From Deroplatys truncata (taxonomy: Eukaryota; Arthropoda; Insecta; Mantodea; Mantidae), in NCBI GenBank assembly GCA_030765065.1, contig CM060981.1:229593152-229657151 (forward strand): a DNA stretch of 64,000 bases, read 5' to 3'. The stretch's first letter is position 1. Every line of letters begins with the position of its first letter. Shown one piece after another: positions 29,381 through 40,494 of this stretch. Made by a program: the position numbers and the translations under genes. Under the pieces are notes generated by a model that saw nothing but the letters and a program-made list of their open reading frames with translations, was not told the origin of the DNA and searched no databases.

Positions 29381-30413
29381 TGAAGAACTTTATGTCTTTA
29401 CGTTATTTATTATTTGCCCCACGTTTTGGGAGGCAATTTGAAGGTTTGTTGCTGCTACGTATGGAAAGTCAGTTTAAAGATGTATTATATTTCGACTGTT
29501 GGGGAGGTGAACTTGAGGTAGCGGCAACCGCAGGTATGGTAAAAAGTTTCTGGTAGCCTTCGCCCCAAGTTTAAAAAAATATTAACTTTGTAATTTGACT
29601 GTTTCTTTAAATGTTACACATTTATGTTTGACTTGGCTGCTTCAGTATTTATTTTTTTAGAGACATTAATGTCTTAGCAGGGAGATGGTGCGACTGAAGA
29701 ATGTAGGCTTACATAGATTATAATTTTTACTTCACTCCTTTTATTAATACTTGACACGATTTAAATAACACTTCACTGATATAGGGAGAGTTGTGAGATT
29801 TGTTGTTTTTATTAAATACTTGCAGTTTTTAACACGTAAAACTATTTTCGTCTCACAGGAATACCTATTAAATTTCTCGAGGACACATCTCGCGTCTGAT
29901 TAATAACACTGTCTACAACCAACACGTCCAGTTATGAGCGGTGTGTACAAGCAACTGACTTGATTTCTACTGCCTAAATTTCTAAATTTCTGTATTTCAA
30001 GTCTCTGGTTGGCTATTCCTAATCCAATAGAATACTTTTATTTAACTTATGCTTTTTCTGGTTGTTGATTGGCTAGTTTATAAACTGTCACAAAAATTAC
30101 ATTATTGTTGCTCCAGGAATGACCAGTGGCATTAGTACTCTTTCTTACACATTATTGCCACAAGGTTACCTCATTGTTACCTCAATGTTAGCAACCTTTA
30201 ACCTATAATTCTCACACCTCCTACGTTATTAAATTACGTGATACATTCACATAACATTATTGAACATGCATACAATAATATAAACATATACAATGACTGT
30301 TACATACATTTTTATATATTGGCACACATACATATTGCTTTAAGGCGGGCTGTTATTATATTTTTATTATATAATTTGACTAAAATCATTTATGTGTTAA
30401 AAATACTGCCTCA
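29381..30413. mobile_element. Solo LTR (family L2), with AACT duplication
   Basis: TG...CA ends (TGAAGAACTTTATG ... AATACTGCCTCA) flanked by the 4-bp direct repeat AACT (29377-29380 and 30414-30417), and inserted in a reverse old R1 copy. Two inverted CCAAT motifs occur (GGTTGGCTATTCC, TTGATTGGCTAG) followed by a TTTATAAACTG block. No coding region accompanies it. Related copies lie at 51605-52656 and 52920-53870. Confidence 0.75.
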
Positions 30414-30925
30414 AACTCCACGCCAAATACACGTTTTGAGGCCCTCTAAATAAAAAGGCATGTATCTCTCTGTGTGCCAATGTCGGCCATCCTTTAAAGA
30501 ACCACAGCAAAAGCTTTTAAGGCGCCCCACCCCAAAGTATGCTGTACGTCAGGAGTTGCGAAAATGACTTCCTTCCTGGAGTTACTAAATATGGAATATG
30601 CGCTACACCACTATGTGGCACGTGAAACACAAATGGGAGGCCAAGCAGAGAGGGAAGTGCACCTGAGAGTCACTATGCCTCGCGTGTTCGGTTTTTGTCA
30701 CTTCTGCTGTACGTGAATGTCTGTGATTATTCTTTTTAATAAGTGACTGCAATGATTTTTATTAAAATAACATATGTGTGAGAAACTCGCATGACGTAAA
30801 ACGAAACTTATATGACCTGGAACCCGTAAAAGACAAATAAAGCTTTACTGTAAGGTATATGCAGATGTTGTTAAAGTATACAGAGAATATCACGTAAAAA
30901 AATTGTGATTTGTTACATTCACATG
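30414..30925 (-). mobile_element. Old R1 remainder, reverse
   Basis: Resumes with AATACACGTTTTGAGGCCCT, the reverse R1 segment next to the microsatellite, and ends near 30902-30925 with a diverged 5' end like GTGATTTGTTACATTCACAT, which is in forward orientation. The interior is heavily diverged. Confidence 0.45.
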
Positions 30926-30927
30926 GT

Positions 30928-31495
30928 TTACCGAGCGGGATGCCTCAGGCGGTTACGTCTGTGGCCTACAATCGCAAGGTATCGGGATCGATCCCCGGTG
31001 ACCGCCCATTCTGTCCCACAGGTTTTCGTGGTTTTCCCGGATCGCTAGGCGAATGGTGGGGTGGTTCTTCTTCTATCACGACTCTTCTTCCTCTGATTTC
31101 CTGTACACTTCATCTTCCTTGTCGTTCTGTTTCAGTGTTGTAGGACCAGGCGACGGTGTTCGGCGGGTTGCAGCTGGGCGGTGGCTTGCACTCTATAAAG
31201 GTTTCTTCCCTGGTGTCGCTGCGGTACCACTCAGTTAGGTCTCCTCAGCGTGGAGCTCTCCTCCTGGAGGTAGGTGGCTTCTGAGCTGCGACCGTGTGGT
31301 GTCGAATGCATTACATCTGGAAACGTTAGGGAATCCTCCATGTTTGCGTCCGTCGGCATCCGGATCTGTTCGCCCTTCGGGTCTCTACACTCATTCCTTC
31401 CTCCCAGGGGTCACTTTAGAAGCACAGTGGGCCGACTGGCCTGCGTGCGGTGCTCTGCCCCGGTTCAGGGGGCACCTCCGTGACACGTACCTTTA
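30928..31495 (+). mobile_element. SINE type B, subfamily 1, copy 2 (long)
   Basis: Head TTTACCGAGCGGGATGCCTC then AGGCGGTTACG; B-box GGGATCGATCCCCGG; body AGGTTTTCGTGGTTTTCCCG, ATCGCTAGGCGAATGGTGGG, then TGTTGTAGGACCAGGCGACG and GTGTTCGGCGGGTTGCAGC. The distal third (CAGTGGGCCGACTGGCCTGC) also occurs, inverted, at 60810-60910. The open frames here are repeat-derived. Confidence 0.75.
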
Positions 31496-31499
31496 TCTT

Positions 31500-32085
31500 T
31501 AACTTTCAGATGATATTCTGTAGCTATTACCATTTATTTGTATAGTTTCTACAAGCTATAAGCTATTCTAGCAAAAGTTGTTTTTCTCTCTATAGTGCAT
31601 TTGTTTTAGGTTGAAACATGGGAAGTAGCAAGTCATAGCAATATATTCCACATGACAGTTGGTAATCCTTAATTTCAAAACCTTTACTATTGAAACTTAC
31701 TACTTAAAATCTGGGTTAGGTTGGAACATGACATTTAGAAGAGAACAACCAACAAACGCTTGTAACAATACGAAAGCCAGTGAGGCAAGGACGGTCGGAG
31801 ACATCAGGATATTTTCCATATTTCACTGCCAAAAGTGCAACTGACAACGTATTGCAAGTACAACGCTGAGAGACTAGATAGTGAAGGGATTTTCGCACTC
31901 TGACCGTCATGAGCTCTCTCCCCCTCCTAGATAGGCCAGATTGTATCAAAATGGTTAGATTTCAACTTAAACCTCACGTACTGTACTTCATTATAATTGA
32001 GATAAACGTTTGCAGAAATTGTTTGATTATTCAATTCAGTGTAGATACAAAGGGGATACAGGGTTATGTTTATACCACGTGAGTC
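31500..32085. other. Unassigned stretch
   Basis: No gene or repeat recognised. Confidence 0.35.
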
Positions 32086-32090
32086 TTCTC

Positions 32091-33239
32091 ATCCTGCGGA
32101 TTGGTAACTACTGTCCATTCCAAACCAGAGTGCCTTTCACTGAAAACAAACTCTTTGTATTATCCGCGCGAAAGTAGTTCGCTATCCCCGCCCATAATGT
32201 CTGCTTGTTCCCTCCCACGTGCTTGTTGAACACTATTTAATTTATAAAAAGGCGCCCTGCGTGAGAATGATAGTTCAAAATGCAACCTGAGGTAACAATC
32301 GATTTTATAAGTATGCTGCAATGAACATTTTACTTACGTTAATCACAATCCTCGGGCAAAAGTGCAACACCCAAATCCGAATCCTCCGAAGATGACTCAG
32401 CTGCCGTATGAGAATCAAAAATACTCTCCAAAATAATGACAAGCTTATCCACAATTCCACAGCACTGTCGCACTTAAAACAAGTTCCCACATTTTATCCT
32501 CTTCTATGTTCTATTTATATTCCTTACTCGCTTTCGTTACACTTCTCACTGAAACGCCTGTAAAATCCGATATTAGTTTCGTAATATGCAATAATGCAAG
32601 TGTCGGGTATTTTTGTAATAGTGAGTTGAATAGATGAAGATTGTTTGTTTTTAGCCACTTTTTAAATGTTTCCCGCTTCTGTGTTTGAACAGTTTATTCG
32701 CACTGTGTTCGCACTACACGCACCTTCCTCTGCCATGTGATCTCAAATACCAACTGACTAAATCACAAGATTTGACCTGAGCTGAGCATATGTGTGTTAG
32801 TGTATTATGAATGACTGTTCGCTTATATATCCTGTGTTACGCAAAGTGTTTGTTTGGTACTTAGATAGCACCTCTGAAAATTCATTGCTGCATTTCTTGT
32901 GTATGTAAGAGATTGGCAGTCGTGCATGTCGGTTGGTATTAACAAGCAACATGCTCTCTGCGTTAGCGCAATAGCAGGCGAAAATCCTATTTTGTAATCT
33001 TTTAACAGCTAGTATATATCCATTACCTTTAACGATGAGTTCTTATAACAGCAATAAAATGTGCAGTTCTATACCTTTCCTGCTGTAATATTTCATAATA
33101 CAATACATGTATTAAGGAACTACTTACGTTGGCGTAAGAGTAAATTCTTGGGTTCGTGACAAGCCGAAGCACGTGCTTCTGTTTACATCAGAGAGAACTC
33201 TGGTTTGGAATGGACAATAGCCAATCCTGCATTTTACAG
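32091..33239. mobile_element. Inverted-repeat-bounded segment with promoter-like block
   Basis: The left end TGCGGATTGGTAACTACTGT then CCATTCCAAACCAGAGT, and the right end reversed, TGCAGGATTGGCTATTGTCC then ATTCCAAACCAGAGT, form an imperfect inverted repeat of about 35 bp. No target duplication is evident. The interior holds CCCCGCCC (32188) and TATAAAAAGGCGCC (32246) on the plus strand, and on the minus strand an acidic 44-codon frame (32473-32339) without a start ATG. It may be a DNA transposon derivative; a fragment of a host gene is possible. Confidence 0.5.
32186..32262 (+). promoter_or_regulatory. GC-box plus TATA-box promoter-like block
   Basis: CCCCGCCC is followed 50 bp later by TTTATAAAAAGGCGCCC. 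About 30 bp further lies AAAATGCAACCTGAGGTAAC, an ATG close to a splice-donor-like GAG|GTAAC. The spacing suits a polymerase II core promoter. No downstream exon was identified. Confidence 0.35.
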
Positions 33240-33304
33240 ACTATGCGAAATGCAGGTGCTGACACCGCTGATTAAGGCTACGGTGGTGTTCACTTGATAA
33301 TGTT

Positions 33305-33385
33305 CTCTAGTAGCACAATGGTTAATATGCTGCAAAGTCATGGTGAAGGTCGGAAGTTCAAATCACGCCTGCGAATAAACATGTT
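33305..33385 (+). repeat. tRNA-like sequence (SINE head or tRNA fossil)
   Basis: TAGCACAATGGTTAATATGC resembles a tRNA D-arm/A-box and GGAAGTTCAAATC a B-box, about 40 bp apart. The acceptor stem does not pair well, so a functional tRNA is unlikely. Confidence 0.4.
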
Positions 33386-33564
33386 TTATCCATTTCTGTT
33401 CATGTTTCTTTTCGAATGCACTAGAAATTGGATTTGCGTATTCTAACAAGCAACAATTAGTGTTTTAATGAAATTCACATAACTAAACTAGTTAAGTGAA
33501 ACGACACTTTCATGTCAAACTATCGGTTCTCGTTAAATTTACTAAACATAAAAAGGACCTTCAA

Positions 33565-33650
33565 GTGGCAGTATTTGAACCTGGGACCTTCACCACTGAA
33601 GGCCAACGCGCTACGAGTGCAAGTCACTGCACGCACAGCAGTACAAAGTA
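33565..33650 (-). repeat. tRNA-like sequence, reverse
   Basis: On the minus strand TAGCGCGTTGGCCTTCAGTG then GTGAAGGTCCCAGGTTCAAA gives A-box- and B-box-like elements. It is likely the head of a decayed SINE. Confidence 0.4.
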
Positions 33651-33785
33651 GTCATTTCGGCCGAAATGTATACCTCGCGATGCAGTGGACAGTGTTTACG
33701 GCATAGCCTGCACAACGCCGGGACTGCAGAACTTCTCAATCCGCAGGCTGAGAAGACTTATCCGGTATAGTTAAATGTTTAAAAT

Positions 33786-34310
33786 CTGATCGATTTATTC
33801 CGCATCAGACCTGTAACCTTCCCATTACATTGCGAGAAACAACTGAATGATGGCAGCACTTTTTAAATCTGTTAAAAGTGCTGGAAAACTTCAAACCAAT
33901 AACAACAAATATTTCAGAAATGGCTGATGCCACAAAAAAGTTTATGAAATAAATTGTATGCTTTAAAAAGACTTCCATGTTTGTGCAATTAGTTTTAGCC
34001 TATCTCTTACGGTTAACGTTGAACGAAGTTTATTAAAAATGAAAGGGACTTCGCAGGCTTTATTTTTAGCATAATACACTTCGCAGAAATTTCATATGCT
34101 TTATTATTTATTTAAATATCTTATTAATATGATATTCTAAATAAAATATTTATAGCTACTTCTGAGAAAATAGAAAATAATGGAAGAGTTTTTAGGTAAA
34201 GGTTAGTTTGGGATGAGAGGATTTTCTGAACTTAAATACAAAGTTTGGTAGGCGTTAAACTTTTCGGTTCTGACTTATGCTGTTCGCACACGCACATACA
34301 CGTGCGCTTT
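33786..34310 (+). mobile_element. Old R1 fragment
   Basis: AATATTTCAGAAATGGCTGA, TGCCACAAAAAAGTTTATGA, TATCTCTTACGGTTAACGTT, GGTTAGTTTGGGATGAGAGG and a short CACACGCACATAC tract follow the R1 order. A T18 run follows at 34310. Confidence 0.6.
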
Positions 34311-34329
34311 TTTTTTTTTTTTTTTTTTA

Positions 34330-34920
34330 AAGGAGGCTCCAAACTTTTCATTGGAATAACCGTACAACAAAGAGTGTTAACACAAATGTAGGAGGAGCTG
34401 TAGTGAAGGAACAAACCGGGCCTGTATTCCTTAAACATAATTTTATTTGCTATGAAAGAAGTGTGACCAGAATGAGTTGATATACATTTGCTATACTTTG
34501 TATTTAAAAGCTACTAATTACAGTCTGGTGTTATTTTACGTTATGCCTAAATACCTTTTTCTGGTTTTATTTGCAAAGTCTTCAATTAACACATATTTTA
34601 AGGAGTGGTCATTATTTGTTTGAAAATTGCAGTTTATTTAAAGGAAGTCTTTCCTTCCGAGGATAGTCTCACGTGACTCTTCGTCACTCCTTCATTAATC
34701 ACCACCTACAAGATTAACGCTTGGATGTCAACGCAGAACATTAAACACTCAGGGAGGAAATCACCGCTTTAAACCGAAATTCAAGCCTTTTTCTCGTTAA
34801 AAATTATGTTGTTTCAACCTGACCGATTTTTTTATTTTGTGAGGTCAGTTTTAAATATGTACCTATTATAGTGTAGGTGTACGTAAAGGTATAGGCTATA
34901 TAATGATATACCTTGCACAC
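34330..34920. other. Unassigned stretch
   Basis: No gene or repeat recognised. Confidence 0.35.
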
Positions 34921-34924
34921 CGCA

Positions 34925-35305
34925 TAGATCTATTATGTCTGAAATCCTCCAGGAGGAAAGGACAAAGTGAAGGAACCACGGGAGGATTCAGTCCGCAGGT
35001 AGATAGGCCACAGAGACGCTTAGAAGTCGCTAACACTTCCAGGCTTGAAGACCGTCCCACTGCTGCAGCTGTCTAGAGAGGGCGATGAAGACCTGTCCAC
35101 GGGGAGTAATCTTTCGTTTATGCAAGCATCCGCGCTATCTGTCCGCCACCGCCATAAGCCACGGAACCTATAATCACACCTAAAAGATAAGAAGAAAACG
35201 GGATGAAAGTAAAATGATGGAACGGAAATCGGGATAGATGAGATACCACCCCAACATTCGACTACCGATCAGGGAAACCCCTGAAAGGCCCAAGTTCGCC
35301 CAAAT
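34925..35305 (-). mobile_element. SINE type B, subfamily 2, copy 2
   Basis: On the minus strand CGAATGTTGGGGTGGTATCT, CTTATCTTTTAGGTGTGATT, ATGGCGGTGGCGGACAGATA and GCGCGGATGCTTGC match 26068-26470 in the same order. The tRNA-like head is lost. Confidence 0.65.
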
Positions 35306-35527
35306 AAATTATGGTCCTATTGACAATTCATCACAATCCCCTACATTATTTATACTTTAATGGAAAATAGTGATTTACAAGTAGGTGAGAACAGCATAGA
35401 GTAATATCGTGAAATGCTTCTTGCTTATTGTATTAGTAGGTCTCCTAAAATCCTGGTCTGCTGGCGTGTGTCTTTAACTGTAGAAAAATAGTTCTGTTCT
35501 TTAAACTAACCACTGCAGTATAAATAG

Positions 35528-36381
35528 AAAAATATGTTACATTCACATGACTTTCATAACCATTATCGTTTATTTTCATGAAGCTTCTACAAACTCACCT
35601 TCCGAAAGCTTATTTTTCTATTTATTTCATGTTAAGCAAGGCAAAACTTTGCAGAAATAGTTTCTTCATATATCACGTTATGGGTACAAGGGGGATAAAG
35701 GAATTGATAGTCAGATGTTTAAAAAGGAGTTACTGTATGATGACCTTGAAATTTTATACTCTTTCCATCAATCGCGAAAAGCAATTGAATAGCGACAGCA
35801 GTTTTAAAAAGTAAGAAAGGTATTGAAACATTGTGATCAATAATAACGGATATCTCGGAAATAGCGGATGTCACAAAAATAAGTTATGTGAAATCTTGTG
35901 TTTTAAAGATATCTGCGTTTGGTGTTGTGCATTTTTGTATACCTCTTAACATTTACAAAATTTCTTCATAAAGAAGAGGACACCAGAGGCTGTTCCTAGA
36001 AAACTCAAGATATACATTTTATTTTTAATGTAAATATTTTAAATATCTAGTTTATTCGAAATCCGTAGAGCTATTTTTGTGAAAATCAAAACTTCGGAAA
36101 TATTTTCCACGCAAAGTATAGTTTGGGTAGGAGGCTTTTCTTGAAAATCGTGACGTCGCATCTTTGGAAGACACTGAACTTAAATGTCAAGTTTGGTATT
36201 TATTCTAGTTTGAGTTATGTTGTTCAAACACACAAACATACGTAGATAATTCTCTAAAGAAGCTTTTCATAGATTCAGAGAAATTTAAAACACTTACAAT
36301 TTTGAGTGAACTCTCGATATCGAATTTTTGGTTGGAATGCAATACCTTCTCTACCTACTAGATACATGGTAGATAAAGTAA
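35528..36381 (+). mobile_element. Old R1, full length
   Basis: Starts ATATGTTACATTCACATGAC; contains TCGGAAATAGCGGATGTCAC, AAACTCAAGATATACATTTT, GGAGGCTTTTCTTGAAAATC and a very short microsatellite (CACACAAACATAC, 36229); ends CTTCTCTACCTACTAGATAC then GGTAGATAAAGTA. It is the best intact example of the old stratum. Confidence 0.7.
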
Positions 36382-36525
36382 AAGTATAAGAAAATATATG
36401 TAATAGCTACACAGAAACCCACTGTCGTGTTTTAGATGAATGACAGTTTGTCTCAACTAAAACACAGTATTGATACCTCTGTCTCTATCTAACGCACACA
36501 TGTTGCCATTAGCTTCGTCCTGTTT

Positions 36526-38291
36526 ACTTCCCCTACTACGTATAATAAGTAGGGGAAGTATTGCATTCCACCAAAATATTCGATACCGAGATTTCACCGG
36601 AAATACATGTTTTGAGACCCCCTGAATCCAAAAAAAGCATTTTTGAAAACATGTCCGTGTGTGTGTCTGTGTGTGTGTGTGTGTCTGTGAACAGCATAAC
36701 TCAGAAACGAACAGTCGGATAAACACCAAACTTGGTATTTAGGTTCAGTATCTTCCTGAGATGCGACACGAAGGTTTTCAAGAAAATCCCCCCACCCCAG
36801 ATTACCCTTTACATGGAACAGTTTTCGAAAATTTTAATTTTCTCAAAAATGGCTCCAACGATTTTGATTAAAATATCACATGTTTAAGATATTGTCATGA
36901 CAAATAAAATGTATATTCCGAATTTTCTGGGAATGTCTCCAAAAGTATTCTTCATTGTGAACAACTTTTGCATAACTGGTAAACCATAAGAGATGGACAA
37001 AATGTTATTACAAAAAATCTGATGTGTTACACTCACATGACTTTCTCTACTCTTGTACAATATAATTTTACAAACGCCTATTCTCCATATGCTTCATGTT
37101 AATCGAGATATCGAGATGTCAATCTTATTGGTAATTTTCTTGTAGATGCAAGGGGAATATGGTAGCTCTTAAGCGATAGTCAAATATTTTAACGCTGGTT
37201 GCTATGTGGCGCATTCCATTCTCTTTGCATGTCGGGACATAAAAAAATGAATAACGTATTTGAGAAAAAGTATAAGTATTGGAAAATTTAAGGAAATAAC
37301 AAGCAATATCTCGAAAACGGTTCACTCAACAAAAGAAATGTATATGACATAAGTTGTGTATTTTAACGCGATCTACATTTTTTGTGTAGTAAAAGTTTGT
37401 CTATCTCTTATGGTTTATCAGTTATGCAAAAGGCGTTCACAATGAAGAATATTTTTGGAGACATTCCCAGAAAATTCGAGATATACATTTCATTTCCCAT
37501 GACATTATCTTAAACATATGATATTTTCATCAAAATCGTTAGAGCCATTTTTGAGAAAATTAAAATTTTCGAAAAATGTTCCATGTAAAGGGTAGTCTGG
37601 GGTGGGGGGATTTTCTTGAAAACCTTCGTGTCGCATCTCTGGAAGATACTGAACCTAAATACCAAGTTTGGTGCTTATCCGATTGTTCGTTTTTGAGTTA
37701 TGCTGTTCACAGACACACACACACACAGACACACACACACACAGACACACACACACACAGACACACACACACACACACAGACACACACACGGACATGTTT
37801 CTAAAAATGCTTTTTTTGGATTCAGGAGGTCTCAAAACGTGTATTTCCGGTGAAATCTCGGTATCGAATTTTTGGGTGGAATGCAATACTTCCCCTACTT
37901 ACTATACGTAGTAGAGAAAGTAAAAAAATGTATATAGCATTAAAATACACAATTTATGTTATATACAATGTTGGTGAGTGAACAATTTTCGAGATATTTC
38001 TTGTCATTCCCTTAAATTTTCCAATACTTATACTTTTTCTCAAATGGAAATTCGTTGTTCATTTTTTTTGTCCTGGTAATGCAAAGACAATGGAATACTC
38101 CACATAGCAACCGGCTCTTAAAATATTTGACTATCGCTTAAAACCTACCAATTCCTCTTGCAAATACAAGAAAATTAGCAATAAGATTGACATCTCGATA
38201 TCTCGATTAACATGAAGCATATGGAGAATAGGCGTTTGTAAAAATAGTTTGTAAAAGAGTAGAGAAAGTTATGTGAGTGTAACACTTGAGA
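36526..38291 (-). mobile_element. R1 split by a second R1 in opposite orientation
   Basis: Parts 36526-37017 and 37922-38291. The junctions are ATTACAAAAAA / TCTGATG on the left and AAAGT / AAAAAAATGTATATAGC on the right. The uninterrupted site in other reverse copies reads ACACAAAAAATGTAGATC, so the insertion went into the A-run. The outer copy still has both its ends. Confidence 0.85.
37018..37921 (+). mobile_element. R1 nested in reverse R1
   Basis: TCTGATGTGTTACACTCACA at 37018 to AGTAGAGAAAGT at 37921 (904 bp). It has the longest microsatellite of the window, (AC)n with interspersed AG at about 37711-37790. A 111-codon open frame (37576-37911) runs through it. Confidence 0.88.
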
Positions 38292-39890
38292 TTTTTTACT
38301 CTCGCGCTGCCGACAGGTTGCTAAAAATAATCATGTGTTGTAAATATTAATTTGAAATAAATTTAATTTTGAACACATTATCCCATGCAGAATACTTTTC
38401 TCCATCAAATTATATCATTTTTAGAACCCTTATAATTTTTGTGCACACAAATTCCTAAAGAAAACAAGTTTTTCAATAAGTCCCATATGTTCTGCTTCTA
38501 TGTTTATCACTCAGTAACTAATGTACTAACGGACAAAATGCAACAATACTTTTTTCATAGCTAGAGTAAACTAGTGTGCCGATACCTGTCCAGTTTGAAT
38601 TCCCTACTTTTAATAATATAAGCGTTATAATTTTTTATTAAATGTTTTCAAAAAGTCCTATACCTAAGCAACAGAAAATCAGCAAGCGAGAAATGTTTTT
38701 GTTATTGGGTTTACAACAGGGACCAGGCGAGAGAAGATGCGGGTTAGAGACAATTTTTAAAAGAAGCCGGAAACCTAACTTCTTGCATTATGTGAAAAAC
38801 AAAAGCCATCCATCTATTCAGCTAACAGGTATTCAAGTATAACGAGTGTTATTAAGGCAGTAAAAGAAACAGCTAAGGCTACGCGGGTGTTCGGAAACAG
38901 CAGTATATAGGATAAAAAAGGAATGAATAAAAGGACCTCTAAGGATCTATTAAAAAGTAATGCGAAAACAAAAGTACCCTAGGTTAACACAATAGATATG
39001 GAATATCGCGAAGCGGAATGTGACACATCGTTCATTTTTTGCTGTTTGAAAACATTCCATCCACGTTGAATGTAAACAGTGATGATACCCTACCAAATTA
39101 CAGCTTTTATCATTCTACTCCTCTTCATATTTATTTGGTAATGATTTTTATGCCTGTAAAACAGTACTTAAGTATTAAAAATACAAAGAGGAGAGATAAA
39201 TTGCAAGTGAAAATTAGGTGATGTATAATTCACAAAATGACATTAAATTGGTAGATCGATCGAAAAATTTGCGAGCGTATGTATGGAGCATGTGGCAAAA
39301 ATGCGTCCCATTTAACCTGTACTGTCTTTTAAGCGTGAGACACTATATAAATAAAATCCTTTCTTTCTTCTGAGCAGATTTGACGTAAAGAAATAGTATT
39401 TGAATTTCGTCACAATAATATACCGTGGTGTCTCTGAGCACAAAATAAAAGAAAAGAACAAATGCGTCCAAGGCTATGGACACTGAAATTGATCAGTTTT
39501 TCCTTGGTATTTGTGTGTGTGTGTTTGTGTTTTTAATCAATAGATTTTGCGTAGTTAGAGAGTCCCCTAGATTCCTTTCAGACTCTGTCATTTGTCGCGC
39601 ACAGCAGCTGAAGGTGAATCAGAGTAGCCGATAATAAATTTTACATAGTATAAAATTTACACTAAGTTAGCATAGGAAGGATTACATGTAAGAACAGTTA
39701 AAACAATTGTAACTTACTGGATATTACGATTTAGTGCTAGAGAAGCAACGAGAACTTATGAAACTGGATTTTCTGGCTATAGCTCTCTATATCTTGGAAA
39801 GTCAAGTTGTTTATCATTGTTAAAATTGGGACACTATCAACAGTAAAGTGTCAATTGATAAAGTTAATGAATCGAAATGATATTAAAAGT
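38292..39890. other. Unassigned AT-rich stretch
   Basis: About 1.6 kb. No gene, known repeat or RNA recognised. Small open frames (up to 66 codons) have no recognisable domain. A short (GT)n lies at 39511-39532. Confidence 0.35.
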
Positions 39891-39894
39891 CTTA

Positions 39895-40488
39895 CTTACA
39901 TCATGATGGTAAAATAAAGACGATCCTTTCGAGGATTTCAAGGCCCCGTCATCAGCAGTAGTCGACTAAACCCTGCTACAAAAACACAAGATGTGTGTAC
40001 CCATGTAGTCGATTGGTAGGACCTCAGGTGGTAGTTTTTGTAACTGCTGAAGGTGATCCAGAAGGCTGCTGTACTGACATCTCTTGTTGTGTAGTGGAAC
40101 TTGAAGTAGGATGGGCTCCATATTGGTCTGATTTCTTCTGAGGTTGAACCAGACGGGTGACGTCATCCAACGGCGGAAATTCAAAGTTTAAAACTTGTGA
40201 ATTGTTTTTAATAATGAATATTTTTTCCCAATCATCCAACATTGATGAATTATGTATAGATTTTAACAGTTCAATGACTAGACCAATTACAAGTTGTGTG
40301 TTCCAAAAATGTGACACAGCTGATTTATCAGTTTGTTTTAGTTTAATATTTCTTTGATGTTCTTTAAGATGAATTAAGGGGTTACGTTTTGTTCTTCCGA
40401 TGTAAAACTTGCCACAATGATCACATTTTATTTTATAAATACCAGAAAGAGTTTTCTTATCTTTGGCATTGACATTGACATTTGTTCT
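39895..40488 (-). pseudogene. Penelope-like element 3' fragment with GIY-YIG domain
   Basis: The minus-strand frame 40488-40024 (155 codons) is open but has no good start. It reads SGIYKIKCDHCGKFYIGRTK (GIY at 40443 and YIG about ten residues on, with the Cys pair CDHC between), then HLKEHQRN and SAVSHFWNTQLVI, the layout of the GIY-YIG endonuclease that ends Penelope-like reverse transcriptases. A Gln/Pro/Ser-rich tail follows. Downstream TCGAAAGGATCGTCTTTATT (about 39937-39918) resembles the 3' end of these elements. The reverse transcriptase itself is absent: the copy is 5'-truncated. Known family role: the endonuclease nicks target DNA for reverse transcription. The catalytic Arg (GRTKR) appears kept. 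Confidence 0.8.
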
Positions 40489-40494
40489 TCATCG

